Below, one piece after another: positions 24,281-37,969 of a stretch of DNA of 64,000 nucleotides. Under the pieces are notes generated by a model. It was not told where the DNA came from. It saw only the letters and a list, made by a program, of their open reading frames with translations, and did not search any database. The translations under genes and the position numbers were made by a program. Numbering within the stretch: the stretch's first letter is position 1; each line of letters begins with the position of its first letter. The stretch comes from Anaeramoeba flamelloides (taxonomy: Eukaryota; Metamonada; Anaeramoebidae). The stretch lies in assembly GCA_027625915.1 (NCBI GenBank), contig JANTQA010000032.1, forward strand, positions 8,432,001 to 8,496,000, given 5' to 3'.

Positions 24281-24476
24281 CAGTCAGTTTCACTTTTAAG
24301 GCACAACCTTTCAACGAAATTTAAGGCACAAAAAAAATCTCAAATTAAGGCACAAAATTTGGAATTTTTTTTTACAATTTATTTTTACTAGAATTTGAAT
24401 TTTGAACTTTAATTTGAGATTTTTTTTGTGCCTTAAATTTCGTTGAAAGTTTGTGCCTTAAAAGTGAAACTGACTG
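24281..24476. mobile_element. Family B, copy 1: 196-bp near-palindromic MITE
   Basis: The element runs from CAGTCAGTTTCACTTTTAAG to the inverse ending AAAAGTGAAACTGACTG and is flanked by TA on both sides (24279-24280, 24477-24478). The arms are inverted repeats of about 80 bp, so the strand can fold into a long hairpin. A fresh sister copy is at 36953-37149 and a decayed one at 60549-60742. CAGT termini with a TA duplication point to Tc1/mariner-type mobilisation. It is non-coding. Confidence 0.9.
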
Positions 24477-24478
24477 TA

Positions 24479-25590
24479 ATAGGAAAATGACAATATGTGA
24501 ATTTTAAAATCAGTGAATATTTCTTTTCTGAATATTAGTTAAGGTTTTCACTTTTAAGATTATTGAGGTAAAAAATCTTGTTGTGTTTGAAAATATGGGT
24601 TTTTTTTTTTCGATCATTTAGTCATTTTTGGCAAATCCTTTTTTACTATTTAAATACAATATTTACCTTGAAAATGTTCAACAACCAAAATCTCATTTAA
24701 GCTCTTCTATCTTCTACTTAATATTAAAATATTATAGAGTTGAGTCAGGGTTTAAATTCACTTCAGATCAAGTAGATAGTAAGAAAATAAGAGTAAACAA
24801 AATAGCTTTTTAAATTTAGCTAATATAACTGAGAATTCCTCAAAGGTCATTTGATCAAAACCAGTTTTTTTTTAATTTAAAATTCAACAATTTTTAGTAT
24901 TTTATCTTATTGTTAAAAGAAATACTTTTTAATCATTATACCATATTTACCTAACATTGGATTATCGTTCTCACAGAAGATAAATTTTGGAGATTCCTTA
25001 AATCTCTGTTTTTTACCTTTAATCATATTGTTTGATCCAAACATATTATTTTGATTTTTAAAAATTTTAAAATCTGATTCTTGTATTTGAAAGAAAAACC
25101 GCAAAAAATATCAGTTCCTTTTCCTTTTTTATCCTATTAAATATCATTCCTTGGTTTTTCTTAGAAATTGAATTTGATTTTGTTTTCTAGATTTGGTTAT
25201 ACCCTTTTTGGTTGGATTCACTTCTATACAATAGTGTACTAACAACCCACAAAGGAATAAATAGTGAATAAATTAAAAATTACAACTAAATAAAATTTTC
25301 CAAAGTTATATTTCAAATACATGTAAAAACAATTAATTTAATTTTGAACTCTAAATATCTTTTGTATATTTAGGTTGAGTTTTAATTTAAATCCTTCTGA
25401 AAAAAAGTTTGCGTTGATTTTAAAATTCATATTGGTTAAAAATTTTGTTTTTCCTAATTGTTTCTTAAATCATCAGATCAATATTTGTAAATATCAAACA
25501 CCAAAGTAAAAATCATTTTTTAATTTTTTTTGGTTTTCTTTCAAAAGGAATTTATTTTTTCCATTTTTTTTTTCGACAATTATTTAGAAT
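24479..25590. other. Region upstream of the metallophosphoesterase gene
   Basis: AT-rich DNA, no gene recognised. The frames at 24628-24813 and 24913-25104 are short and featureless. The last 100 bases before 25591 are very T-rich, as before other genes in this window. Confidence 0.4.
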
Positions 25591-25611
25591 ATGGGAAACA
25601 AAAACCGATCA

Positions 25612-25645
<34 letters not shown>

Positions 25646-26655
25646 ATAAAATTGAAAAAGAAGAACAAGAACAAGAACAAGAAAAGGAAAAAGAACAAGA
25701 AAAAGAAAATAATACATTAGGTCTACCACCACCACCTAATTTAGGTATAAAAAAAAAAGAGTTACCAAAGAAATCACCCATGAAAAAAACTCGAAAAACA
25801 AAAAATATCAACAAAAATATGAACAAGAGTAAGAGTAAGAGTAAAAGTAAAACCAAGGGTTCGAAAGTTCGAAAGGGTGTTGACAAAGAGACATCCGAAT
25901 TACCAATGCTTCGTTTAAGGTGCAATTCTGGCAAATTAGTACCAATTAAGCCTTCGAGTGGGAGATGGAATGCAATGGTGATCACTGATTGTCATTTTAA
26001 TAATACAAATGAGTCTTGGTTTGCACCTAGACTGATCCCTGACACAATGAACAAATTAAGAGAGCTGATCAAATCGGAAGGTGTTGAGCAATTAATCACA
26101 CTCGGAGACATTTTCCATTCAAAATGCAAATCGGACGAATACATGGTGCAAATCGTGGAAGAAATGGCGGGGTTTGGTTGTGAAATGTTTATGATTGGTG
26201 GCAACCATGATCGGGGCAAGACATCGAGGCTTGTTGAGTTATTGCCGAAAAAAAAATATGAGAAGCAAATCCATATCATAGCATCGGACTATTTTATGGG
26301 GTGCTTCCCATCACAACCTAACGAAGAAGAAGTTGATGTCAAATCGCAAAATTTGATCTCAGAACGCACCTATCCCAGAGTTGTGTTTGCCCACGACGCA
26401 GGTAATAATTACAAACTAGCTGGGCAAGAAGTTGTAATGTTCCTAAGGGCAATCCGCTATTGGCATAAATGGTTCCAAATAAATGATCTGTTTGTTACTG
26501 GACACACACACACCAATCGTTGGTTTGATTCCGAAAATATGGGATCACTTGGCCCTTTCCATATGGGTCATTTTGGGAAAGTTACCTATGGAATCTTAAA
26601 AGAAACAGAATCTGGGGGTGCCCTAAAATGGAATGTCAAAGGGTTTTATCCTTAA
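25591..26655 (+). CDS. Calcineurin-like metallophosphoesterase with a basic N-terminal extension
   Basis: A single-exon 354-residue protein. All five metal-binding blocks of the calcineurin-like phosphoesterase fold are present in order: D133-x-H135 (ITDCHF), G172-D173 (LGDIFH), the GNHD block at 204-207 (IGGNHDRG), H268 (FAHDAGN) and GHTH at 304-307. The enzyme should therefore bind two metals and cleave phosphate esters. The substrate cannot be told from sequence. Residues 1-120 are low complexity: an 11-Lys run, Glu/Gln repeats, a PPPP run and a Lys-Ser repeat. They probably form a disordered, possibly nucleus- or RNA-directing tail (inference). The ATG at 25591 is the first in frame and is followed by a 23-base A run, which is prone to slippage and to sequencing error. 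The domain itself runs from about residue 126 to the end. Confidence 0.85.
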
Positions 26656-26966
26656 GCCTTTTTATTTTTTTTTTTGAAAGAACAAAAAAAAATTCTTCAG
26701 GGGTTTGTGGGAAACAAAAGCACTTTTCACACATTTTTTTTTTTTTTTATTGTTTGTCCAACATTTTTGTTACTGTTGTTTTCCTTTCCTCTTTACCATT
26801 TTGACCTTTTGGAATGATTTTCAAAATCCCAGTAATACCAATTCCTGCTTTCTAAGATATAGCATGCTTAGGTGTTGACTTTGAATGCCATCTTAAAAAA
26901 CGTTTTCTTATATTTCTTACTATGACAACCCTAACTTTTTTATAATGTAGAAAAGAAATTCTTTCT
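26656..26966. other. 3' region of the phosphoesterase gene
   Basis: T-rich DNA directly after the stop, then a slightly GC-richer patch (26750-26930) in which no open frame or RNA gene was recognised. Confidence 0.4.
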
Positions 26967-27080
26967 CTTAAGGGTCTAGTTGCTTACTTGTGGATTTTCT
27001 CCATACTTGTGGGTGACTTACAACCACTGGAAAGGGATAATCTGAAATTTCACTTCTTTTGATTGTCAAAATTCAAATAA
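26967..27080 (+). repeat. Family G repeat, copy 2
   Basis: Begins TTAAGGGTCTAGT and shares ordered blocks with 11521-11632. It lies 80 bp before the nested element cluster that starts at 27161. Confidence 0.6.
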
Positions 27081-27435
27081 ACAAAAAAAATAAATTTTTC
27101 GATGATCTTCTTTATCAAAAAATTGAAATATAGTAGGGAAAAAATAACGGACCTGAAAAAAATCCCTAAAAAGATTTTTAATTGCGAATATTAGGAAAAC
27201 TGATGTGTGTTTTCTCTTCTTTTACGAATCAAACTTTTAAATTTAAATCTTGTCCACTTATTAGAATGATGATTAATGAAATTACACTTGTTCAAAACAC
27301 TATTCAATCAAATAAAAAACAAGAATAAAATTTATCATTTTCCAAACTCTAGCAAACCTCCTATAAAACTTGAGTTTTTTTTAAAATAAGTTGATCTGCT
27401 TATGCTATCAAACAATTGTTTGGGTATTCTATATA

Positions 27436-28716
27436 AGCTATTTCCAATAAAGTGGGGCAAATTTATTTTAAAATATATCTTTTAAATCCAATCTTCAGAA
27501 AAGTATTTAAACATCCAAAACCATTAACTACCATTTATCGATTCTTGATAATAATTCAATTTGTTTCTAAGCATTGTATTACATAAATATAATATATTAA
27601 AATTTCTGATCTCGATTTTATCGGATATTTTTAAGGGGTGAAAATTGGTGTTTATTATTTTCTTTACATTTGAAAAAATCGTTTTCATAACTTGTGTAAT
27701 CTCAACAAATTTCCAAATAGAATTGACAACACATAACTGCATTTTATTGTTTAAAAAATAATTTGTACACTTTCCATATTTCCTGTTTTTTATTGAAATT
27801 GTTCATACATTGTTTTCTCCTAAAAAAGTACTATTTTTTTTTATTTTTTGAAATATTTCAAAGAAGAAATTTTTAAATAAATACCTTAGTCATTTATCCA
27901 ATTGGTATTAATATTAAACTTAATTTAGTATTGTCAATTAATGAATACTTTCACTACACTACAAGGAAAATTTTTTCAAAAAAAAATCTCTAAATTTTGT
28001 ATTTTTGAAATACACTCATATAATAAACATTATTATACATAACAATTTTCAATGAGGTTTACAACTTTAATAGATATTAATAGGAATTGAAAAAAAAATT
28101 AAATTTTTCAGTAATATTTTTTTCATTTTTAATTGTAAAAATTTTGAATTTTTTAATTGACTTAGTAGAGAGATATTTTTCAAGTATTATTTTAATAGTC
28201 TAAAAAGAAACATATTTTTCAATTTGAAAATAGCACAAAATATTTCAATCAAAAGATATCGCTAAATTAAATTGAAAATCTGATTTTTTATCTGTTTTTG
28301 GAATATTTTTTATCATTTTATTTTCTTACATGTTTGAGTTTTTATAGGCCTTCCCGATTGTTTTCTGCAAATTACTTTAACATATATTCTTTTTTCAATC
28401 TTAATGTTCAATCAAAAATTAATTCATTTCAACTTTTTCGAATAAAAAAATACCCTGAAAATAGGTTTTTTTTTCAAAAGTCGGTATTTTTGAAAAGGGG
28501 GGTATTCAGATTTTCAAGAGTTTAAAAGCTATCCTTTTTTTATTACATAAAATTATGATAACTTTGAAAAAATAATTTATAAAAGAAGTGTAACTGAAAT
28601 CCAAGGTATAGTTTTGGCTAAGTTTAATTTTAGGTATTTAAATTTTCCTTGCAGTGTAATAAAATATAATTTTGTATGAAATGTAAAAAAATGACCCACT
28701 TTTCATGGAAATACCT
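27436..28716 (+). mobile_element. Family D, copy 1: TIR element split by family C
   Basis: The element begins AGCTATTTCC and ends GGAAATACCT, with TA on both sides (27434-27435 and 28717-28718). It aligns along its length with the uninterrupted copy at 54953-55541, except that family C (27957-28656) is inserted at a TA near its right end. Without C it is about 580 bp. The minus-strand open frame at 27524-27742 is not kept in the other copy. Confidence 0.85.
27957..28656 (+). mobile_element. Family C, copy 1: 700-bp TIR element
   Basis: The ends CACTACAAGGAAAATTT and AAATTTTCCTTGCAGTG are 17-bp inverted repeats (one mismatch), flanked by TA (27955-27956, 28657-28658). An almost identical copy lies inverted at 37970-38668, so this family moved recently. 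A 75-codon frame (28298-28525) is open in both copies but has no ATG start and no recognised motif. Its conservation is explained by the recency of the copies. Confidence 0.9.
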
Positions 28717-28861
28717 TATTTTAAACTTTAATGAACTTTGGGTAAGTTCTTTACTGCGTTCATAAAAAAAATGTTATTTATCAAAAGAATTTGATTAAAA
28801 ATGTTTTGTAATTATACAAGAATTACCCTAATATTCATGATAAAAAATCTTGTCAGGGATT

Positions 28862-30275
28862 GTTTTATACTACTTGTTTCTAAATAATTATAAGTAATTA
28901 ATATTAATTAATTTTAAACTAATAAACTTTATATTTTTTTTCTTTTATTTTTTCATTAATTAGATGCCTTCAATAACTTCTGTTCTGAAAAATAGTTGTG
29001 TTTTTGAAAAAAAAAATAATTTTTGTTTTTACAAATTTTGAAATTTAACTTTGGTTTTCATATTTTAAATATTTGTCTGTTAAATAATTATTATTTTTGA
29101 AATAAGGGTTAGTTTTCAAATTATATTTCATAATATTTAGTTTTTTGAGAAAGTTTAAATGCTGAAACTGTTTAAATCAACAAAAAAAAAAAAAAAAATG
29201 TAAATGAGACAAAAATTTATAACCCAAAAATAATCAAATACTAGTTTAAGTTATTTACATAGTCTAGGGGAAGTTCAAATTAAAGTATATTGTTGCTAGG
29301 TTTAAGTCACGGTAATTTCCCATCGTTCAAAATTTCTCTACACTTTTAGTTATTAAAATTGTAATACAAGCTGTTCTCATTCGTTAAAAAATGATCTTTT
29401 ATTTTTTTTTATTGTAATTTAAGGGAGGAGTATTCAACAAAATTACCTCCTATTTGCCTGAAACTCTAAAATTGTATTTAGGGTTTTTTTATCCTAACTG
29501 TAATGTAAGCAGGATTACAGCTCAAAGGATATCTTTTCTTTAAAAAAATGAAAAGAATAAATTATTTCGGAAAAAAGACAAGAAAAAGAGAAAGAAAAGC
29601 AAGAAATGAAAGAGAGTCAAAAAATAATAGAAAAAAGAAAAAACTTTCAGTGAAAAGTTTTTTTTGTGCCCCAAGTGTTGAATGGGCTGGTGGTTGTTTC
29701 CTTTTATGTCGTTTTTTTTTGGATCGCCACCATAGGTTGTTTTAATAAAGAGTTCTAAATATTTGAACAACTATAGATCAAATGAAAAAGGCTGTTTATT
29801 AAATTTTGATTTAGAACTTTATAGATGGGTTGAATCTATAAAGTGCTGAGTTTTTAAGAATAAGATTTGGTTTTCGAAATTTTCTTTTCAGTTGCTTTGC
29901 TTTTTTTTTTTTTTTTTTTTTTGTTTTTTTTTTTTTTTTATTATTTTATTTTTTTTTTTTTTGTAAGTTTCCCAAATCTTGTTTTCGCAAAATCCCAGTA
30001 CAAGATACCGACTCGACAGCAAAAACCCAGTCAAAGTAACGACTCGACAGATAGTACGGAAAGTTCAATTCGGTTCACTTTGGTTGGTTTCAGATCGCAA
30101 AAAATGATCTTTTATTTTTAAAAAACCAAACAATATTTAAAAAAAAATACATATCAAGTCAAATTTCAAGGTTGAGTGATCCATACTCGGACTTGAAATT
30201 TGAAAAAAGTATGTTCTTTAATTTGAGTTGAAAGGTAAATTAGTTTTGAAAAAAATTATTTTTGTTTAAAAATTA
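28862..30275. other. 1.4 kb without a recognised gene
   Basis: Holds the family N repeat (28983-29155), a polypurine/polypyrimidine stretch (29540-29680), long T runs (29900-29960) and a GC-richer patch at 29975-30105. The patch gives a Ser/Thr-rich open frame with no start of its own. No gene is called. Confidence 0.45.
28983..29155 (+). repeat. Family N repeat, copy 1
   Basis: Shares TAGTTGTGTTTTTGAAAAAA, TTTTTGTTTTTACAAATTTT and CAAATTATATTTCA in the same order with 47312-47470, which lies in the third intron of the DENN gene. Confidence 0.65.
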
Positions 30276-30762
30276 CAGTGATAAAAATAATATGTGCACA
30301 AAGACTATAATCCGTATTTCAAAATATTATCCGTGTTTTTTTTTTTTTTTCTTGTTCCAATGCAAAATCCAATCTACTTCCAAATAGTATACCTAAGTTT
30401 AAATCAATTTTGAAAGTAAAGGTCTGGTTATTTGTAGTAAATTTTAAATTATTAATGCAAATAGTTGAAAATTGTCGATAATATTCTCAATTTTTTGAAT
30501 TTTTTTGTTTTTTTGTTGAAGTATAAATTTTGATTTCCTCAAGAATTTTCTCTATTTTTTGAGATAAATTTTACAATTTGATCCTTCATTTTTAGTATTC
30601 CTTTTGAAATAATAGAACTTTAAGAAACCAATACCATATTTTTTTAGTGTTTATTATCAGTTTCTTTGATTGGTTAAGGTATAGGTCTTCTATAACAAAA
30701 AACGACGTTTTTTATTTTGAAACACACATTAATTTTTTCTGCAAGCTTTATTTTGACTACCG
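30276..30762 (+). mobile_element. Family F, copy 2: 487-bp MITE-like element
   Basis: The element runs from CAGTGATAAAAATAATATGT to the inverse end ATTTTGACTACCG, with TA on both sides (30274-30275, 30763-30764). It aligns along its full length with 4447-4923. No coding sequence is seen. Confidence 0.85.
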
Positions 30763-30764
30763 TA

Positions 30765-32800
30765 GATAATTAAAAAATGGATTATTTTGATATCTTACTT
30801 TTGAGATTGGGAGTATTTTGATTTAAAATTAGTCTTTGAATATAGATTAGTTCTTAAATATTGATTTTTTTAAAAAATTAAATGTATTTGTCCAAGATTA
30901 TTTTGTTAACCAATTATTTCATAAATATTGGAAATATGTTGATGTTAACCAATTAGCTTTATGAACATGAGAACAAAACTAATCAGTATATTGGTTTTTA
31001 TATTACTGATTATTGAGTAAATCTTTGAAATTAAAAAATTGAAAAAAGATTTACTTTTTAAAGTTCGAAATATGAATTTTTAAATACTCTAATATAGTTA
31101 TTTTGAGTTTCTATATTTCGATTTGGAAAAGGAATTAAAAACAATTTTTTTAAAATGTAAATTTTAAATTGTTAGTGATCATTAGTAAAAAAAATCCAAT
31201 AATTTATTGTTTAATGATATCTCAAATAGATTTTTTAGAGCCACTTGATCAGTATGAGTCACTAATGCCATTTACTTTTAATTACATCTTACTTTTATTA
31301 TCGATGAATGTATGGTGAGGGTAATTCCTTAAAATCGTTTGGTAAAAAAAGTTCAAAAAATTTTTAATTTTAAACCTCAATAGAACCTGATAATGAAAAA
31401 GTAAGATCAATTAATAAAACAATAAATTAATGAATGAAAAACTAAAATTGTGGATTAGACACAATAAAGTTTTTTAAATCCTACAATTTGGTGTCTTGTT
31501 TTACTTTGATTTCTTGTAATTAATCTATTTTTATAAAAAATTTGGCTATTTTTGAGATCTCCAAAACCATGTATTGGATTTTGTTAAAAAAGAAGATCTT
31601 ATAAGGTTTGTTGGTTAGGTTGTAGAATAGTAATCTAAAGAATTATTCTTTGAAGTTAATTTGCTTCTTCTTATAATTGTTCCTTCTCTTCTTTTTTAGC
31701 AAGGTTTCTGATTAAAAATCTTGTTTGGAGTTTTTTTTTTGAAATGGTTCACCTAAATCCACTCCACAAACATCTGAAAGTCTAAATATTTACAATACAC
31801 AAATTCACACAATAAAAACTTAACATTTCATTTTGTAACCTGTTTTCAAAACAGCAGACATTCAATAAAAATGTAACAACAATAACTCGAAAAGGTTTCA
31901 GTAAAAAAAATAATGCATGTGTTTTCAATTTGGGTAAGAAAGATTGAACTTCCAAAGCTATAGATTTTGAGAATTTTCAATTGATCTGATTTCTAATGAT
32001 TCAAATCGTTTTTAGAAATAGTATTCAGGTCTTTTAAAAAAAAACTTTTTCTCCTTTCAAAATAAGCCCAAAAATCAGACTAAAAAAATTCTTGCTTTTT
32101 CTTGAGAAAATAGTCTTGTAGATTATTGAATGGTGTACTACCTCTAAATAATTTCCTGAAAAATAATTTCATTTGAACAGATAAAAAGTGTAAAATGAGT
32201 TTTTATTTGGTAGAAGAAATGTTAACTGATTTTTTACCCATCAGTTGTTTTTTTTTAAAGTCTGTTTGTGTAGCTCTGATGGAAGATCAATTAGTTATTT
32301 TTTATGAATTTCATTCAAAAAAACTAAATGAATCAAATATGAAAAGGGTAATTTGGTGAATGGGCTTTCTTTTGATCGTTTTTTTGTAAAGTGAGTCTTG
32401 GTCTTAGCGAAAAAAGTTTTTAGAAGAAAAAGGGAAAAAATCAAAAATTGTAAAAATATAAATGTCTTAAAATATTAAACCAATCGTTAAAAAATTGAGA
32501 AACGGATGGAAACCGTTAGTAGAAACTGTGTCTTCAAATTGTTAAAAAAACTCTAAAACAAATAATTATCTTTAAATACAGAGTTTTGAAATTAATTTTT
32601 AAATTTACAATTAATCCGAACAACACTATCCCTTTCAAAAAAGAAAGGATCATGAAAATAAATATTAAAACAAAATTATGCTTAGAAAAACTCATTTTTT
32701 TTTTATTATCTAATTGTAAGTTTTTTTTAAAAATTTATTTGCATTTTTTTTTTTTTTTTTTTAAAAAAAGTTCATTATTTGGTTTACTTTCTAAACAAAA
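30765..32800. other. 2 kb without a recognised gene, upstream of actin
   Basis: Contains the divergent family O repeat (31012-31215). The rest is AT-rich without a convincing frame; 32586-32813 is an open frame of T-rich composition only. Confidence 0.45.
31012..31215 (+). repeat. Family O repeat, copy 2 (divergent)
   Basis: Aligns by ordered blocks with 23786-23995: ATTGAGTAAATCTTTGAAAT, then GGAAAAGGAATTAAAAACAA, then TTAGTAAAAAAAATCCAAT. Confidence 0.5.
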
Positions 32801-34071
<1,271 letters not shown>

Positions 34072-34079
34072 GTTAATAA

Positions 34080-36952
34080 AAAAAAATTCTTTTTATTTTA
34101 TTCACTCCTATTAATTCTTATATTATTGATACTTTATTTAACTTAATTTTTAATTTAGTTTTTAAGAATTAGGCTTGTTTTATTTTTAATAACTCAATTT
34201 TTTTCTTTTGATTATTTTTTTTATTAAGACTCTGAATTTTATTATAAGAGTTTTCCTGTTTGATTTCAAAATAAAATTTTCATCTTATTTTATCAGAAAA
34301 AAAAAAACACTTTTTGAAATATTTTTTTTTTTTTTTTGGGATATTTTTGTCTTTGTTTTGTTTTACTTACTTTTAAGTGTAAAATACAAATATCAAAATT
34401 TTTCATTCAGCTTTACAATAAAAAATTATACCTAGAATTTAAATAAATCACATAGAAACCAATTTAAAAAAGGAATATTAATAATTTCAACATGGTTTTC
34501 AAATTTCAGTAGAGAATCGTTGAAGACTTTTAAAATCTTTTTTCAGAAAACTGAATGAAAATTTTGTTCCATTTATTTTGTCATAAATAGTACTATTTGT
34601 TGAACAAAAAATAGAATCAATTTTTCATTTAGCTTTCCAAAAAAGATGTTAAAATCATAAAAACATTTCAAATTTTTTATTCGGATAGGAGGCTTAAATT
34701 ATTAATTTCCCTTTTAAGAAATGGTGACTTTATAGCTTTTTATTAATTATTGGGATGATGATAGTTCTGTTAGAAACTGATTGAAAATTTTAATCTTTTT
34801 CTTTTGCAACTCACAGTTAGAATTTATAGATATTTTTACAGATTTTGATTCTCCGACAAAAAATTTTTTTTCCGATGATTAATATTAATTTCAAGTTGGG
34901 CGTTTTTAAATTGACCAACTCTTATAAAATTATTTGATTCTAGTTGTTTTTGATCGATCAATACTTATTAAAACTTATTGTATTACAATAGATTCGTTCA
35001 TAAGTAATGAGTGTTATTATTAAAAGTCAATGGTTTTTGTGTGGGCGGTATCTATAAATCGCACTAATAAATAAATTAAAAATCTTATTTAAAACTAAAT
35101 AAATGGATTTTTTACTAAAGATCATAATAAAAACAGTTAATAATTTTAAAAGTTATTCTTTTTTATTTTCCAAATTTAAAAATAGAAACCACTTTTATTC
35201 TTGAGTAAATCTACAAATTAAAAAAATGACAAAAATAAACACTTTTATAATGGTTATACACATCCATTTTATTAATAATAAAGTAGTGTTTTTAGTGTAA
35301 CTATTTTAGATTTGGAATAAGAATTAAAAAATTTTCCAAAAATGATTATTATTTATCGTCTAATGTAGAAAGAAATCTCATAATTACTTGTTCAAGATTT
35401 TTTATTATAGATTTTTGAGCCCAATTTGAAATAAGTCGATTATTAATATGATTTATCTTAATTTATAATCAACTTTGTTTTTAAAAAAAAATCTATATTT
35501 TCAATAATTCCCTTTTAAAACAAAAAACCAATCAAAGTAAGTATTTTAAAAGGGAGTTTTACACTTTGACTGATTTGGGGTATCAAATAGTTTACCTTTC
35601 ATTTTGTTATAGTCACAATATTTGGAAAGTTGTATGGAAAATTTGTTCAATTTATTATTTAATAAATAGTTGAGATATTTTTTAATATCCATGTTAGTTA
35701 ATATTTCTCATTCAGTATTTCCTGGATAATTTACACAGGCATGTGTGTTGAAATATATAAGGAATAATTGGATTTTCCATTAAAGTAAAAGAAGTTTCAT
35801 AAAAAATTTAGGGTTTTGAGACTGCAAAAACTTTTTAATTAAAGTCCATTTTAATCCCATTTGAATAATTTTAATGATATTTTGATAAAATATTATATCG
35901 GTAATATCCATAAATTACATGAAAATTCATTAAAAGATTTCTTCTTTGAAATTGGTTTACAATTATCATTATAATTCTTGGAAATATTATTTTTTTTTAT
36001 TATATTTTTAATCAAAATAATTGAATATTTCTTTCATGAAATTTTAATATAATTATCATAACAATTCTTGGGAAAAATAAATAGTATTTTAATCAACTTC
36101 CCAAACAGCACAGATACAACTGGAAAAAAAAAAAAAAAAAAAAACGATTAAAGTCCTTAAACAAGTCTTTCCAACCAGCATACATTTAAGTCTACATTTT
36201 ACTTACCTTTGAAAAATTATTTTATATTTTCAGTAATGTTCATCAATAATAAAAATGTTTTTTGTTATTTACGATAACTATTCCAGTTTTTCTATTAGTA
36301 CAGGAAATAAAAATTAAATATTTTCATTTTTTTTTAATTTTTGAGATTAATTTTTTCTTTTAGAATTTAAAAAATGATGTGATCGAATTTTGATTTTATT
36401 TTATTTTTATTTGTCTTTACATTTTTTATTTTTCGGATTTATTTTTTTTCAATTTTCAACTTACAACAAAATATACCAAAAAACTAAAAAGGAACCCAAA
36501 AATAAATAAAAAAACAATAAATAGAAATGTAAAACACTAACACAAATTTGAGTATTTCAAGAAGAAAACATTTTTAATGAAACAATACTGTTTAAATCAT
36601 TTTTGATACATTTCTTCGAAAACTTTGCTAATTACTTCATTTATATTTCAATCTTTTTTCTTTTCTTTTTTTCGGATTTTTGATTTTTTTCTCCTACAAA
36701 AAAAATAAAAACATAAATATCTCCTTTAGAATTTCATTAAAAGCCCATCCATTGTATACATACTGATTATTATTCTGGCGTTTTTTTTTTTTTTTTATTG
36801 CTCAAAATTATAATAAAAATTCCTGGAAATTTCGTTATAACTACCATTTGCTATCCCAATGACGATTAATTAAATCCCATGACAAAAATCTTTATAATTT
36901 AAATTAAATTTCATTTTATTTTGATAAAATTTTCCCACACACAACAAGAATA
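34080..36952. other. 2.9 kb without a recognised gene
   Basis: AT-rich DNA containing the divergent family O copy (35200-35395, with an inverted match at 35090-35165). A 20-base A run lies at about 36125-36144. The frame at 34208-34435 is Phe-rich and not convincing. Confidence 0.5.
35200..35395 (+). repeat. Family O repeat, copy 3 (divergent)
   Basis: Weak ordered match to 31012-31215 (TTGAGTAAATCT, then TTAGATTTGGAATAAGAATT, then TTATCGTCTAATG). A stretch at 35090-35165 matches the same family in reverse orientation, so the pair could be the two arms of one element. Confidence 0.4.
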
Positions 36953-37149
36953 CAGTCAGTTTCACTTTTAAGGCACAAACTTTCAACAAAATTTAAGGCA
37001 GAAAAAAATCTCAAATTAAGTCACAAAATTTGGAATTTTATTTATTACAATTTATTTTTATTAGAATTTGAATTTTTTCCTTAATTTGAGTTTTTTTTTT
37101 GTGCCTTAAATTTCGTTGAAAGTTTGTACCTTAAAAGTGAAACTGACTG
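36953..37149. mobile_element. Family B, copy 2: 197-bp near-palindromic MITE
   Basis: Starts CAGTCAGTTTCACTTTTAAG, ends AAAAGTGAAACTGACTG, with TA on both sides (36951-36952, 37150-37151). It differs from copy 1 (24281-24476) at scattered positions only, so both are recent insertions of one parent. Confidence 0.9.
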
Positions 37150-37151
37150 TA

Positions 37152-37969
37152 GCACAAAAATTGTAGCGACTTTATTTTACTTCAAGAAACTTGTTTTTTT
37201 TTTTTTGAAATTGTTCTCAAATTTGAAAGGAATTACAAAATCATATTTCAACAACATTCAATGTAAAAGTATTACAATGTAAACTTTAAAAATAATATAA
37301 TTTAAACAACTTCCCACTTTCTTTTTTTCATAAAAAGAGTTTCAATTTATTGAAAGTTAATAAATATTGTTCTTTTCAATAAATTTCAAAAATTTCAATT
37401 AAATTCAAAATGTTTGCTTTTATTAATTATTATTTTTTTTACCCTTTTTATGGCTTATAAAAGTTTGTATCTAGTGTTTGAAATTTGAAAATATATGAAA
37501 GAATACCATAGACCGAACTCTTGCAAACTGCCAGTCTGGAAGTTTGGAAAAGTCTTTTGAGTATTTGTATGGATTGTGCTATTATTTTTGTACAAAAATA
37601 GAATCAAATTCATTACATTTTTTTTTATGATAAGTGAGCCTTTTTTTTAAATATGCTCTATTTTTTTGATGAGTCAAAAAAATTGAATTAGAGTGCAAAA
37701 TTATTTCACCAATCTAGATTTAATTTCAAAATAGAAAATATTAAGCAACAAGAATAAAACAAATAAAATTTTATTTGTAAATCATTTATACGAGTTTAAC
37801 ACCAATAATTGGAATAAATTAAAAAAAAAAAACAAATAAATAAAAAAAAAGATTTATTTGATTCTTGAAGAAGAAAAAATTATAAGCTATTTTCGCGAAT
37901 ATATAAACACTGTTTCTAAATTTGTGACCCACCTGAAATAATAAATTGAAAAAAAAATATCCTTTAGTA
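37152..37969. other. 0.8 kb without a recognised gene
   Basis: AT-rich spacer between two mobile elements. Nothing recognised. Confidence 0.5.

Larger units (their letters stand above)
27161..28861 (-). mobile_element. Family E, copy 2: TIR element split by family D
   Basis: The left terminus AATCCCTAAAAAGATTTTTA and the complement of the right terminus (AATCCCTGACAAGATTTTTT) are inverted repeats of about 35 bp. The two parts outside 27434-28718 join into a sequence that aligns with the reverse complement of family E copy 1 (4439-5349), which has no insertion at this point. Without the insertion the element is about 420 bp and non-coding. Confidence 0.8.

Noticed and set aside
28298-28525. 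A 75-codon frame open in both copies of family C (also 38101-38328, minus strand)
   Set aside because: It has no ATG start and no motif. The near identity of the two copies covers the whole 700-bp element, not just the frame, so it reflects recent transposition.
29540-29770. A frame on each strand over a purine-rich stretch, with a GC-richer part
   Set aside because: No start context, motif or second copy; peptide composition follows the simple sequence.
29975-30105. GC-richer patch, possible RNA gene or exon
   Set aside because: No tRNA-like arms, no T-loop sequence and no long frame with a start; left unassigned.
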